64,000 nucleotides of DNA, taken from assembly GCF_938041645.1 (NCBI RefSeq), contig NZ_CALIST010000014.1, positions 1-64,000 of the forward strand. Direction: 5' to 3'. The position numbers were made by a program, and so were the translations under genes. The stretch's first letter is position 1; each line of letters begins with the position of its first letter. Positions 17,105 through 25,465 of the stretch are shown piece after piece. This DNA comes from an uncultured Campylobacter sp. GTDB lineage: Bacteria; Campylobacterota; Campylobacteria; Campylobacterales; Campylobacteraceae. The notes beneath the pieces are model-generated. The model was not told the origin of the DNA, ran no database searches, and worked only from the letters and a program-made list of their open reading frames with translations.

Positions 17105-18723
17105 ACTTTACCTTTTTAAAAATCCTAGTAAAAAAGGAGTTTGCGCAGATCGCAAAGGACCGATCGGCGCTTGTGATCGCGTTTTTGATGCCGTTAATTT
17201 TGGTCGTGATCTACGGATACGCGATGCGGATGGACATAAAGCCCGTCAAAGTGGGCTTCGTAAGCGATCTGGGCTCCAAAATCGAGCGGGATCTGCTCGG
17301 CGGATTTTTGGGCTCAAAATACCTACAAACCCGCGTTTACACGGACTTAGAGAGCGCGAGGAGAGATTTTAAGGCGCACGAGATCGAGAGCATTTTGTAT
17401 TTTGATCCGCGCTTTGCGGCGAAATTTCAAAGCACTTTGGGCGGACTCGGCGACGCGGGCGGCGGCGTAAATTTAAACCTTTCTAGCGACGACAGCTCCT
17501 CCACAGGCGGCGCGGACAATCTCCAAAATGTGAGCGGCGGCGCAAATGTCCGTCCGCTTGAGGACAGAGGCGCGGGCACGGAGAGCGACATAAACGCCTC
17601 CACAGGCGGCGCAAGCGGCGAGAGTTTGCACCGCAACGGCGCGGAAGCGGGCGGCAGCGGAGTAAATTTAAGCGGCGCGACTGTAAATTCCGGTAGCAGC
17701 GCAGGCGACGTGAGCGCAAATCAAGGCAGCGCAAATTTAATCGGCGGCGCAGGCGATACGAATACGGGCCTCATGGGCGGAGCAGACGATCTCCAAAATA
17801 CGAACGGCGGCGTCAATGCAAGCCCTTCCGCTAACGGCGCTCACAGCGCGGGCGGCGTTGTAAATAACGGCGGCAGCTCAAGTAATGTAGGCGGCTCAAA
17901 TGGTGCAGGAGGCGGCGCGAGCGGCTCGAATAAAGACGGCGCCGAGATTTTCCTTATCCAAAACGCCACTCAGTCGCAGCTCGCGCTTCTTAGCTACGTC
18001 TATGTCGCGGGCGTAATCGAGCAGGTTTTGGCGCAAGATTACGGCTTTTTAAACACAAATTTAAACGCCGCAGCAAAGCCCGTCAGCGTGAATTATCGCA
18101 GCTGGTTCAACGAAGCCAACGAATCGACGTGGTATCTCGTATCTGCCGAGTACGTGGGGATTTTGGGGCTCATCTGCCTGTTTATGGTCGCGGTCGTGAT
18201 CTCGCGCGAATGGGACCGCGGCACGATCGCCTCGCTTTACAACTCCAATGCAAGCGCACTTGAGATCGTCACTGCCAAGGTCGGCGCGTATTATTTCCTG
18301 GCGCTTTTAGGCGGCGCGATGACGCTCGTTTACGGGCAGGTTCTTTTAGGCATCCCGATCCGCGGCAGCGTGGCGATGCTACTGGCGACGCTTTGCGTCT
18401 TCGTGCTGGAGATGACCTGCCTAGGCATGCTGATCTCGGCGATCTGCAAAAATCAATTCCTAGCGCAGGAATACGCCATCGTCATCGGCTATCTGCCCGT
18501 GACGCTGCTTAGCGGCATGATATTCGATCTGCGCGGACTGCCCGCGGCGGTCAACTTCATCGGGCACCTGCTGCCGCCCACATACGCGGTCGAGTCCTTT
18601 CGCATCTGCTTCCTATCGGGTGGACAGAGCGCGACGCTGTGGGTAAACCTCGCCATTCAGGCGCTCGGAGCGGTTTTGTTTTTCAGCTTGTGCGTGCTTA
18701 GCGTAAAAAGGGGCGCGCGATGA
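17101..18723 (+). CDS. ABC-2 type exporter permease with Gly/Asn/Ser-rich insertion (YbhS-like)
   Basis: This 540-residue inner-membrane permease of the ABC-2 family begins KKEFAQIAKDRSALVIAFLM with a first membrane segment at about 24-44, then a periplasmic domain. Five further membrane segments occupy 350-540 (SAEYVGILGLICLFMVAVVI, the ISREWDRGTIASLY coupling motif, and LLPPTYAVESFRICFL near the end). Relatives are about 370 residues; the excess is one low-complexity insertion at residues 113-281 in the periplasmic loop, composed of GGA, GGSS, NNGG and SGG runs. The framework on both sides is intact. It starts in an ATGA overlap with the preceding frame and ends in another. Confidence 0.83.
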   Translation: MNFTFLKILVKKEFAQIAKDRSALVIAFLMPLILVVIYGYAMRMDIKPVKVGFVSDLGSKIERDLLGGFLGSKYLQTRVYTDLESARRDFKAHEIESILYFDPRFAAKFQSTLGGLGDAGGGVNLNLSSDDSSSTGGADNLQNVSGGANVRPLEDRGAGTESDINASTGGASGESLHRNGAEAGGSGVNLSGATVNSGSSAGDVSANQGSANLIGGAGDTNTGLMGGADDLQNTNGGVNASPSANGAHSAGGVVNNGGSSSNVGGSNGAGGGASGSNKDGAEIFLIQNATQSQLALLSYVYVAGVIEQVLAQDYGFLNTNLNAAAKPVSVNYRSWFNEANESTWYLVSAEYVGILGLICLFMVAVVISREWDRGTIASLYNSNASALEIVTAKVGAYYFLALLGGAMTLVYGQVLLGIPIRGSVAMLLATLCVFVLEMTCLGMLISAICKNQFLAQEYAIVIGYLPVTLLSGMIFDLRGLPAAVNFIGHLLPPTYAVESFRICFLSGGQSATLWVNLAIQALGAVLFFSLCVLSVKRGAR

Positions 18724-19079
18724 AATTTTTATTTTTGCTTTACGCTTGCGCGGAGAAATTTCGTGCCGCAAAAATCGACGCAATTAACGTTTCGCTTTCG
18801 CCCAAGGCATCGATGGCGGAATTTCACGCCGCCAAAAGAGAGGACGCGATGAAATTTTTAGAATTTTTTTGCAAGCGAGCGGAGCGTGGGCTTGAAATTT
18901 TAAAATTTAGCGCCGCAGAGAGCTTAAAAAGCCGCTTTGAGCTGCAAAAGCAAGCGGCGGAATTTTTAAAATTTTCGCCTATGCCGTGCAATCGGTTTGG
19001 AATTTTAATTAAAAAGCAAGCTTTGGCAGCGCGATCTTGCGACGTAGCCACGAGAGGGAGTGCGCGATGGGATTTTTAA
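18720..19079 (+). CDS. Small repeat-derived open frame after the first permease (doubtful)
   Basis: A 119-codon frame beginning in an ATGA overlap with the permease stop. It is rich in Lys, Ala, Phe and Glu, with recurring KFL, EFLKF and EILKF pieces produced by AAATTTT cores. No domain or signal peptide is recognisable. It overlaps the next frame by 43 bases in another phase. A real product is possible, but the sequence resembles the neighbouring repeat spacers. Confidence 0.22.
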   Translation: MKFLFLLYACAEKFRAAKIDAINVSLSPKASMAEFHAAKREDAMKFLEFFCKRAERGLEILKFSAAESLKSRFELQKQAAEFLKFSPMPCNRFGILIKKQALAARSCDVATRGSARWDF

Positions 19080-19795
19080 AGTTCACGCACGCTCTAGCGC
19101 GTCTCGCGAACGCCGTGCAAAATTTTATATCGCAGCACAGATTTAGAATTTTAAAATTTGTGCCCGGATGCGTGCATTATGCACACATCGCACAAAATTT
19201 CGCATCGCAGTGCGAATTTAAAATCTTAAAGTTTATTCACGAGCCGCCGCATGCTCTGCGCCATGCTTTAACACGTGCTCCGCGTCGTATTTTGCCGCGC
19301 ACAGATAAAGCCGAAGTAGGGCGCGCGGCACCGCTTACTTCGCGGTATACGTACGACGCGACAGAAAAACGGTGCGCGGTTAGATTTAATCATGCGGGCG
19401 GATATTCGAATTTTGTGCGCCGCCGCATAGTGCGACTTCGTAGCGCAGCTATACGGCGCGGCTACAAAACGGCGCGCGCGGAAAAATTTAGTAAATTTGG
19501 CCTCACAAACGCGCTTTTAAATTTCATCTCCTTGCCGCCGCGTAAATTTAAGCTTGCACTTTTAAAATTTACGCGCGAGGTGCTGCGCAATAGATCTGAA
19601 ATTTTAAATTTTACGCCCAAGCTGAGTAATCGGTTTGAAATTTTAAAATTTACGCGCGCGCCGCATAAATTTAAACCCGCGTCCATTCCGTTTTTAAATT
19701 TTATCTCAAATTCCGTTCCGCCCGCCAGCGCCTCTAAATTTGAAAATGGCGCTAAATTTAAAGGTGCCGCTAAATTTGAAAGGAGCGCGCGATGA
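19037..19795 (+). CDS. Repeat-derived open frame before the second permease (doubtful)
   Basis: A 252-codon frame that ends in an ATGA overlap with the next permease. It is basic and full of ILKF, FEILKFTR and KFK pieces made by TTTTAAAATTT cores; a region without cores (about 19260-19470) lies in the middle. No conserved domain is visible. As with the frame at 16241-17104, its openness and coupled overlap suggest either a low-complexity protein or an expanded spacer. Confidence 0.25.
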   Translation: MRRSHERECAMGFLKFTHALARLANAVQNFISQHRFRILKFVPGCVHYAHIAQNFASQCEFKILKFIHEPPHALRHALTRAPRRILPRTDKAEVGRAAPLTSRYTYDATEKRCAVRFNHAGGYSNFVRRRIVRLRSAAIRRGYKTARAEKFSKFGLTNALLNFISLPPRKFKLALLKFTREVLRNRSEILNFTPKLSNRFEILKFTRAPHKFKPASIPFLNFISNSVPPASASKFENGAKFKGAAKFERSAR

Positions 19796-20883
19796 ACGCT
19801 CTGCGAAAATCCCTGCTTCGAATTCGCGCGCTGATAAAAAAGGAATTTTTGGCGATGTTTCGCGACAAGGGCACGCGCATGGTGCTGATCGTGCCGGTGC
19901 TGGTGCAGGCGATCATATTCGGCTACGGCGCGAATTTCACCCCCGAGCAGGTGCGCTACGCGATTTTGGACGATGCCCGCGATGCGACGTCCACCGCGCT
20001 GGTGCAGAGCATCGCCGCTACGCCGATGTTTAAGACCGAACTTGGCTGCAAAGACCTAACCTGTCTGCGCCGCGCCGTAAGCGAGGGCGAGGCGATCATT
20101 GGGATCTATTTCGGCAGCGATTTTAAGGATACGCACGAGTTTCTGATCATCGCGGATTCGCGCAATACGACCTTGGCGAACACCGTCATCGGCTTCGTGC
20201 AGGCCATAGCGGGGGAATACAACGCGCAGCATTTTGTCAATTTAATCAGCATAAATCCGCGCTATGTTTTTAACGAAAACACGATCACGCGCTACACGAT
20301 CATGACGGGGATGATTTTGGGGCTTTCGATGATTCAGGTGCTGATGCTATCGGCGTTTAGCGTCTCCCGCGAGCGCGAGGAGGGGAGCTTCGATATGATG
20401 CTGATGACGCCCGCAAACCCGCTTGAGATGCTGATCGGCAAGGCGACGCCGCCCGTGCTGATCGCGATCGCGCAGGGGCTCGCGCTGTTTTTGATCTGCG
20501 TGTTTTACTTCGAAATTCCATTCCGCGGGCGCTTTGCGCACCTTTTTGCGATCATTGCGATCTTTAGCGCTTGCAACGTAGGCATCGGCCTCGTGATCTC
20601 GACCGTCTGCAAAACCTCGCTACAATCGGTCGTGAGCTCGTTTTTGTTCCTGCTGCCGTGCATTATGATAAGTGGGCTGATAACGCCTGCGGACGCGATG
20701 CCGCGGTGGTTTTACTACATCGCGCACCTAGATCCGATGTATTATGCCAACAACTGCATGTGGCGGATCTATCTGGAGGGCGCAAGCCTGGGCGAGCTGT
20801 GGCATCTCATCGTGCCGCTGCTGCTGATCGGCGTGGGCACGTTGAGCTTTGCGGCGTCGCTTTTTAGAAATAAGCTGGATTAG
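19792..20883 (+). CDS. ABC-2 type exporter permease (YbhR-like)
   Basis: A 363-residue permease of the ABC-2 family and second half of the exporter channel. It starts LIKKEFLAMFRDKGTRMVLIVPVLVQAIIFGYG with the first membrane segment, has a periplasmic domain (about 45-170), then five membrane segments. VSREREEGSFDMMLMTPANP is the conserved cytosolic coupling region and FYYIAHLDPMYYANNCMWRIY lies near the end. Length is normal and there is no insertion. It is the last gene of the exporter cluster; an AAATTT-rich gap of 261 bases separates it from the convergent membrane-protein gene. Confidence 0.88.
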   Translation: MNALRKSLLRIRALIKKEFLAMFRDKGTRMVLIVPVLVQAIIFGYGANFTPEQVRYAILDDARDATSTALVQSIAATPMFKTELGCKDLTCLRRAVSEGEAIIGIYFGSDFKDTHEFLIIADSRNTTLANTVIGFVQAIAGEYNAQHFVNLISINPRYVFNENTITRYTIMTGMILGLSMIQVLMLSAFSVSREREEGSFDMMLMTPANPLEMLIGKATPPVLIAIAQGLALFLICVFYFEIPFRGRFAHLFAIIAIFSACNVGIGLVISTVCKTSLQSVVSSFLFLLPCIMISGLITPADAMPRWFYYIAHLDPMYYANNCMWRIYLEGASLGELWHLIVPLLLIGVGTLSFAASLFRNKLD

Positions 20884-21144
20884 GGATTTAGATCGGAATT
20901 TTAGAATTTCAGCTGGAATTTTGGCTTGGATTTTGCTTCGTAGGAATTTTCGGATTGAACCTCTGCTTAAAATTTTAAATTGATCGCGAAATTTCGGCTT
21001 GGAATTTTGCCCTAAATTTTGCGCGTTCGTAGCGGATAAAATTAAATCAAAATCCCGTGTTTCCGCCCGATGCACCGCGCGTCGCGATAAAATTCCGCGC
21101 CTTAAATTTTAAAAATTTTGCAAAATTCCATCTTGCGAATAGAG

Positions 21145-21927
21145 TTAGAATTTAAATCCGGGGTTGCCCGGGCGTCTTGCGGCGGTCGTATCATCTGCGC
21201 TCGCCTTGGAAGCGGGCTTTTTCGCATCGTCCGCGTCTGATTTCTTAAAAGCAGCTAGTTTACTGTAAATGCTCAGTTTTTCGCCGTCCGCGCCTAGCTT
21301 GGCGCCGTCAAGCTCGCTAGAATTTTCCGCGCCGCATAACCTTGCGGGGTTGAATTTTATCCACGCTATGATTAGCAAAATCCCCGAAAACGCCGTTACC
21401 AGCGACGCTGCGATTAGATACGGCAGAGCGAGGATTACGCCTATTTCAGCTAGCGCGCCCGATACCGCTTCGCAGGGCCATGCCACAGACACCACTATGC
21501 CGTAGATTTTAAATAAATCCACGCCGCTAAGTGTGGCTAGGCGGCAGTTTAATACGCCCCAGATTATCACCGCTGCGCACGTCGAAAGGACGTAGAGCAG
21601 GGTGTAGAGTAGACCTAGCATCGCGCCCTCTTTTAGCGCTACTACCATGGCGCAGTAGCACAAAATCGCGACGATCGGGATACTTTCTATCAGCCTATAG
21701 GTCTTAACGAAGCGCACGCCTAGCGCCTTTTCTAGGCAAACGAAGCAGTCGTAAAATATCGCTAGTGTCGCTAGTAGCGCTAAAACTCTAAAAATCGCGA
21801 CCGCGTCCTCGTCTATGCTGCTTACGCCCACCGTGCCGCTTACGCCGATGCCTAGCAAAATCACGGCACCTAAAACTCCGCGGAATTTCGCCTTGCTAAG
21901 CAGATCTTGCTTTGAAATTTCTTTCAT
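21145..21927 (-). CDS. Membrane protein of an unnamed paralogous family, divergent member
   Basis: This 260-residue protein has about six hydrophobic segments and a charged, Ala/Asp/Lys-rich cytosolic tail (about 200-260). NCRLATLSGVDLFKIYGIVV followed by LIIAWIKFN matches the LARVSGV-x-IF-x-YVWL and IIVAWxxIN layout of the next three genes, so it is a distant member of the same family, though it lacks their start and end. I do not recognise the family or a catalytic motif. AAAGGAT precedes the ATG. It is the downstream gene of the cluster on the minus strand. Confidence 0.6.
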   Translation of the reverse strand: MKEISKQDLLSKAKFRGVLGAVILLGIGVSGTVGVSSIDEDAVAIFRVLALLATLAIFYDCFVCLEKALGVRFVKTYRLIESIPIVAILCYCAMVVALKEGAMLGLLYTLLYVLSTCAAVIIWGVLNCRLATLSGVDLFKIYGIVVSVAWPCEAVSGALAEIGVILALPYLIAASLVTAFSGILLIIAWIKFNPARLCGAENSSELDGAKLGADGEKLSIYSKLAAFKKSDADDAKKPASKASADDTTAARRPGNPGFKF

Positions 21928-22070
21928 TTTTATCCTTTGAATTTTCTAAATTTACGCGCTATCTTGCGGCTTTGCTGCGTGCGGCGATGCTGCGCCGGAT
22001 AGCGCGGCTTGGACGTTGCGGTTTAGACTTGCAAAAGCGCGCGGTTGCTGCAAAACGAAAGCGCTTCGGC

Positions 22071-22715
22071 TTAGGCGAGCTTTTCTATCTTGCTCCAGGC
22101 TAGTAGGTGCACGACGCTAGTTATTATGAGAGAGGCAAACGGCAAAAATTCCTTAAACGATGTGATGACTAAAGCCGCAACCGTATCACCAATTTGCGGC
22201 TTGGAGGTAGCCAAACCGAAGGGCCCTGCGCCACATAGCCAATTTAGCGCGAAAAAGAAGGCGCAGAGCCACACGTAGATCCGAAATATCATCACGCCGC
22301 TTACTCGCGCCAAAGAGAAATTTATGCGAAGCCACGCTACGATTATGTAGATTGCGGTTGCGGGCACCGCTAAATTCCATATAGTCTCTTCTATCATCTC
22401 TTTTATCGTTACTTCTCTGTAACAACCTGCCGGATAAAATAATAAAAGCGCCACGAAGCAGATACAGATCATCACGCAGTTGCGGTAAAGCGCCGCCGCT
22501 TTTATGCCGCTAAGCATTGAAATTTTGCGGAGCACTCTTAGCCTATAAATCACCGAGAAACAGATAAGAGTGATAAAAATTCCGCTGACTATTAAGAACA
22601 TTCCGCCGGAAGCAAGGCCTATCACCTTAAAAACCGCGAGTACCGCCGCTAAAAACAGGTCGATGCCAGTGCTGATCATCCCCTCTTTTCTTACCTGAGA
22701 TACGAGATCTTGCAT
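22071..22715 (-). CDS. Membrane protein of an unnamed tandem family, copy A
   Basis: A 214-residue integral membrane protein with about six hydrophobic segments. It shares with copies B and C the start SQVRKEGMISTGIDLFLAA, the middle LRKISMLSGIKAAALYRNC, the segment INFSLARVSGVMIFRIYVWL and the end VHLLAWSKIEKLA. No enzymatic motif is visible. The leader before the ATG (AAAAAGGCTTATT) is also conserved between copies. Function unknown; the regular SG-x-K and R-x-SGV motifs could face the cytosol or line a pore. Confidence 0.65.
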   Translation of the reverse strand: MQDLVSQVRKEGMISTGIDLFLAAVLAVFKVIGLASGGMFLIVSGIFITLICFSVIYRLRVLRKISMLSGIKAAALYRNCVMICICFVALLLFYPAGCYREVTIKEMIEETIWNLAVPATAIYIIVAWLRINFSLARVSGVMIFRIYVWLCAFFFALNWLCGAGPFGLATSKPQIGDTVAALVITSFKEFLPFASLIITSVVHLLAWSKIEKLA

Positions 22716-22806
22716 AATAAGCCTTTTTGAAATTTATCTCGAAGTGTAAAACGCTAATCAAACCGGAAAGAGCGAAATTTCATCGTGACGAGAGGTTCGC
22801 GAAATT

Positions 22807-23505
22807 TCAAACCTCCGCGCTTATCTTTTCTATCTTGCTCCAGGCTAGTAGGTGCACGATGCCAGTTATTATGAGAGCGGCAAACGGCAGGAGCAGTTTA
22901 AGCATTACGACAGCAATAGCTAAAGCCGAGACCTGCTCGGTCCGCGGCTCGGAGGAAATAGCTATAGCAATAATCGCTGCATTGCATAGTATATTTAGCA
23001 CAAAAAGTCCCACACAAAGCCACACATAAGTCCGAAAGGTACTCACGCCGCTTACGCGCGCCAAAGAGAAATTTATGCGAAACCATGCGACGATTATGTA
23101 AATAACGCCTACGAAAAGCGCTAGTCCAAATATCGCCGCAAATGGATTATCACTCTGCCCGCCGTCTGCGTCAGGCTCTCTCGGATAAAGGTAATTGAGC
23201 ACGAGCGCTAGCGCAAAAAAGCAGACGCAGATTATTATGCAGTTGCGATAAAGTGTCGCTGCTTTTATGCCGCTAAGCACTGAAATTTTTCGGAGCGCCT
23301 GCAATCTGAAAAATACTGAAACACAAATAAAAGCAATCAAAATTCCGCTAGCGATATAATTTATCATCTCGTCGTCAAGGCGCCATGGCTCGCTGAAAGA
23401 GACATAGCCTACTACGATAAAAACCACGGGTAGTGCCACCAAAAACAGATCGATGCCGGTGCTGATCATCCCCTCTTTTCTTGCCTGAGATACAATGAAT
23501 TGCAT
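22807..23505 (-). CDS. Membrane protein of an unnamed tandem family, copy B
   Basis: A 232-residue paralog of copies A and C (SQARKEGMISTGIDLFLVAL, LRKISVLSGIKAATLYRNC, INFSLARVSGVSTFRTYVWL, VHLLAWSKIEKISAEV). About six membrane segments are predicted by eye, with a hydrophilic loop YPREPDADGGQSDN in the middle that the others lack. An upstream in-frame ATG exists at 23550, but the ATG at 23503-23505 is the family start, preceded by AAAAAGGG. Confidence 0.65.
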   Translation of the reverse strand: MQFIVSQARKEGMISTGIDLFLVALPVVFIVVGYVSFSEPWRLDDEMINYIASGILIAFICVSVFFRLQALRKISVLSGIKAATLYRNCIIICVCFFALALVLNYLYPREPDADGGQSDNPFAAIFGLALFVGVIYIIVAWFRINFSLARVSGVSTFRTYVWLCVGLFVLNILCNAAIIAIAISSEPRTEQVSALAIAVVMLKLLLPFAALIITGIVHLLAWSKIEKISAEV

Positions 23506-23535
23506 ATATAAACCCTTTTTAAAAATTTGACCAGA

Positions 23536-23541
23536 AGTATA
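23536..23541 (-). promoter_or_regulatory. Conserved -10 box of membrane-family copy B
   Basis: TATACT on the minus strand is followed by TTC, an AAATTTT core and AAAAAGG before the ATG. The same order and spacing occur upstream of copy C, and a TACACT version upstream of copy A. Confidence 0.4.
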
Positions 23542-23613
23542 TATAAACAAGCATAAAATATAAATTAAACCGATCAGATCGGAATTCTATCGCGACAAGA
23601 TATTTGCGAAATT

Positions 23614-24207
23614 CTAAACTTTTACGCTTATCTTTTCTATCTTGCTCCAGGCTAGCAGGTGCACGATGCTAGTTATTGTGAGGGTCATGGGGAATATCAA
23701 ATGGTATAGTGCATTTAACGGAAAAAGGATGACACAGAACCACACATACGTCTCAAAGATCCCCACGCCGCTTACGCGTGCTAGAGCAAAATTTATGCAA
23801 AACCACGCTACGATCATGTAGATTGCGCCCGCAAACGCTATTAAAATGCACAATATCATTGCCAAATGCTTGTGTGAGATCGATAAAGGAATCGATAAAA
23901 AAATGCTTGTTATGGCAATGACACAGATGCAGACAATTACGCAGTTGCGGTAAAGCGCTGCCGCTTTTATGCCGCTAGGCATTGAAATTTTGCGGAGCGC
24001 TCTTAGCCTGAAAAATACCGAAACACACAAAAGAGCAAAAATAATTCCGCCAGTGATATAGGTAGCCGTCTTGTTGCCGCTAAGCCTTAGCATATCGTTC
24101 TTAGCAATATCTAGCGCAACTAAAGTCGCAGGCACCGCCGCTAAAAATAGATCAATGCCGGTGCTGATCATCCCCTCTTTTCTTGCCTGAGATACGAGAT
24201 CTTGCAT
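23614..24207 (-). CDS. Membrane protein of an unnamed tandem family, copy C
   Basis: A 197-residue paralog of copies A and B and the shortest. It has SQARKEGMISTGIDLFLAAV, LRKISMPSGIKAAALYRNC, INFALARVSGVGIFETYVWF and VHLLAWSKIEKISVKV. The loop before the last membrane segment is shortened. DNA identity to its neighbours extends into the leader, so duplication was recent or homogenised. It is the first gene of the array on the minus strand. Function unknown. Confidence 0.65.
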   Translation of the reverse strand: MQDLVSQARKEGMISTGIDLFLAAVPATLVALDIAKNDMLRLSGNKTATYITGGIIFALLCVSVFFRLRALRKISMPSGIKAAALYRNCVIVCICVIAITSIFLSIPLSISHKHLAMILCILIAFAGAIYMIVAWFCINFALARVSGVGIFETYVWFCVILFPLNALYHLIFPMTLTITSIVHLLAWSKIEKISVKV

Positions 24208-24700
24208 ATATAAGCCTTTTTAAAATTTATCTCGAAGTATACATAAATCGATGTAAAGCAGGAATTAAATAGCTAAATTTAAAATTTTTAAATTTCGTTG
24301 CGGCAAGCTTGCAAACTACGAAATTTCGGAATTCCAGGAATTCTACCAGAGCGAGAATAAAATTTCGCCGCGGGATTTAAAACGGAATTCCATCTATGGA
24401 TTTGCAGGCAGAATTCTACTACAAAAATTTTAAACCACAAGCGCGGTATCTTTCATTGCGCGCTTCGAAAACCGGCAAGCCGCAGGTAGAATTCCGCTAT
24501 GAGATTTCTGATCAGAATTTCTCGGTAAAATTTCACTATGGAATTTAGACTGGAATTCTAAGGCAAAACCTCGATATAAAATTTTAATCAGAATTTCAAG
24601 ACGGCATTTCAAAACAAAATTTCGCGATTTAAATTTAACTCAAGACAAAATCCCACGATTTAAAATTTCACGCCGATTGATGAGTTGCTTTGTCGCGCCG
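24208..24700. repeat. Intergenic AAATTT/GAATTC-core repeat region with promoter of copy C
   Basis: TATACT (24236-24241, minus strand) is the likely -10 box of membrane-family copy C. The rest, about 24280-24690, is made of GAATTCC, AAAATTTC and GAATTCTA cores at irregular spacing with no supportable gene. Confidence 0.5.
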
Positions 24701-25465
24701 CTACTTCACCTGCGCGCTGAAAATTTGCGTGATGCTGGGGATTTGCTCGCCCGCAACGTCAAATTCCGCCGTTTTGATCTGTACGCTGTAGAGCGAGCTA
24801 AGCGCGGTTTCGGTTAAAATTTCGTTGCTTGCGCCGTAGTTGTAGCTAAGATCATTTCGCAAGATCAGTGTGCGATCGGCGACTGCGAGGGCATGGTTAG
24901 GCTGGTGGGTGGTAAAAACTATGCTCGCATCGCTATTTGAGCGCAGATTCGCGATGAGGCTTAGCACGCGGTCTTGGTTTTTGATATCAAGCGCGCTTGC
25001 AGGCTCGTCCAAAAACAGCACGTCGCTGCCGCTAGCTAGGGCTCTAGCAAAGAGCACGAGCTGCCTCTGCCCGCCGCTAAGGGCGTTAAAGCTGCGCTTT
25101 TGCAGATGGGCGACGCCTAGCGTATCCAGAGCGTCAAGGCAGATTTGAATATCCTTTTTGCCCGGTTTTGAAAAGAGCGAGATCTCGCGTACCCGCCCCA
25201 TCAGTACGATGTCAAGCACGCTGTAATCAAATGCGACGTTAAAGCTTTGAGGCAAGAAAGCAAATTTTGCCTTGCGCACGATCTCGCCTTCTTTAGGCTG
25301 CAAAATCCCCATCATACACGACATTAGCGTGCTTTTACCTTGCCCGTTTAAGCCCAAAATCGCTAATGTTTGAGAGCTGGCAAGCTCGAAGTTTAAGTTG
25401 CGAAAGCAGAATTTTTCCGCCTCGTAGTAAAAGCCAGCATTTTTTACCTCAATTAGATTTTGCAT
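24701..25465 (-). CDS. ABC importer ATPase of the FecE/BtuD type
   Basis: A 254-residue ATPase for import of metal chelates or cobalamin-like substrates. It has Walker A GLNGQGKST, signature LSGGQRQLVLFARAL, Walker B DVLFLDEPASALD and the H-loop FTTHQPNHA. I chose the ATG at 25463-25465 because AAGGAG lies 8 bases upstream; an upstream GTG at 25474 would overlap that site. The start lies 17 bases inside the end of the permease gene. The operon order is binding protein, permease, ATPase. The closest functional parallels are FecDE/CeuE systems of Helicobacter, which carry iron or nickel/cobalt chelates. Confidence 0.88.
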   Translation of the reverse strand: MQNLIEVKNAGFYYEAEKFCFRNLNFELASSQTLAILGLNGQGKSTLMSCMMGILQPKEGEIVRKAKFAFLPQSFNVAFDYSVLDIVLMGRVREISLFSKPGKKDIQICLDALDTLGVAHLQKRSFNALSGGQRQLVLFARALASGSDVLFLDEPASALDIKNQDRVLSLIANLRSNSDASIVFTTHQPNHALAVADRTLILRNDLSYNYGASNEILTETALSSLYSVQIKTAEFDVAGEQIPSITQIFSAQVK

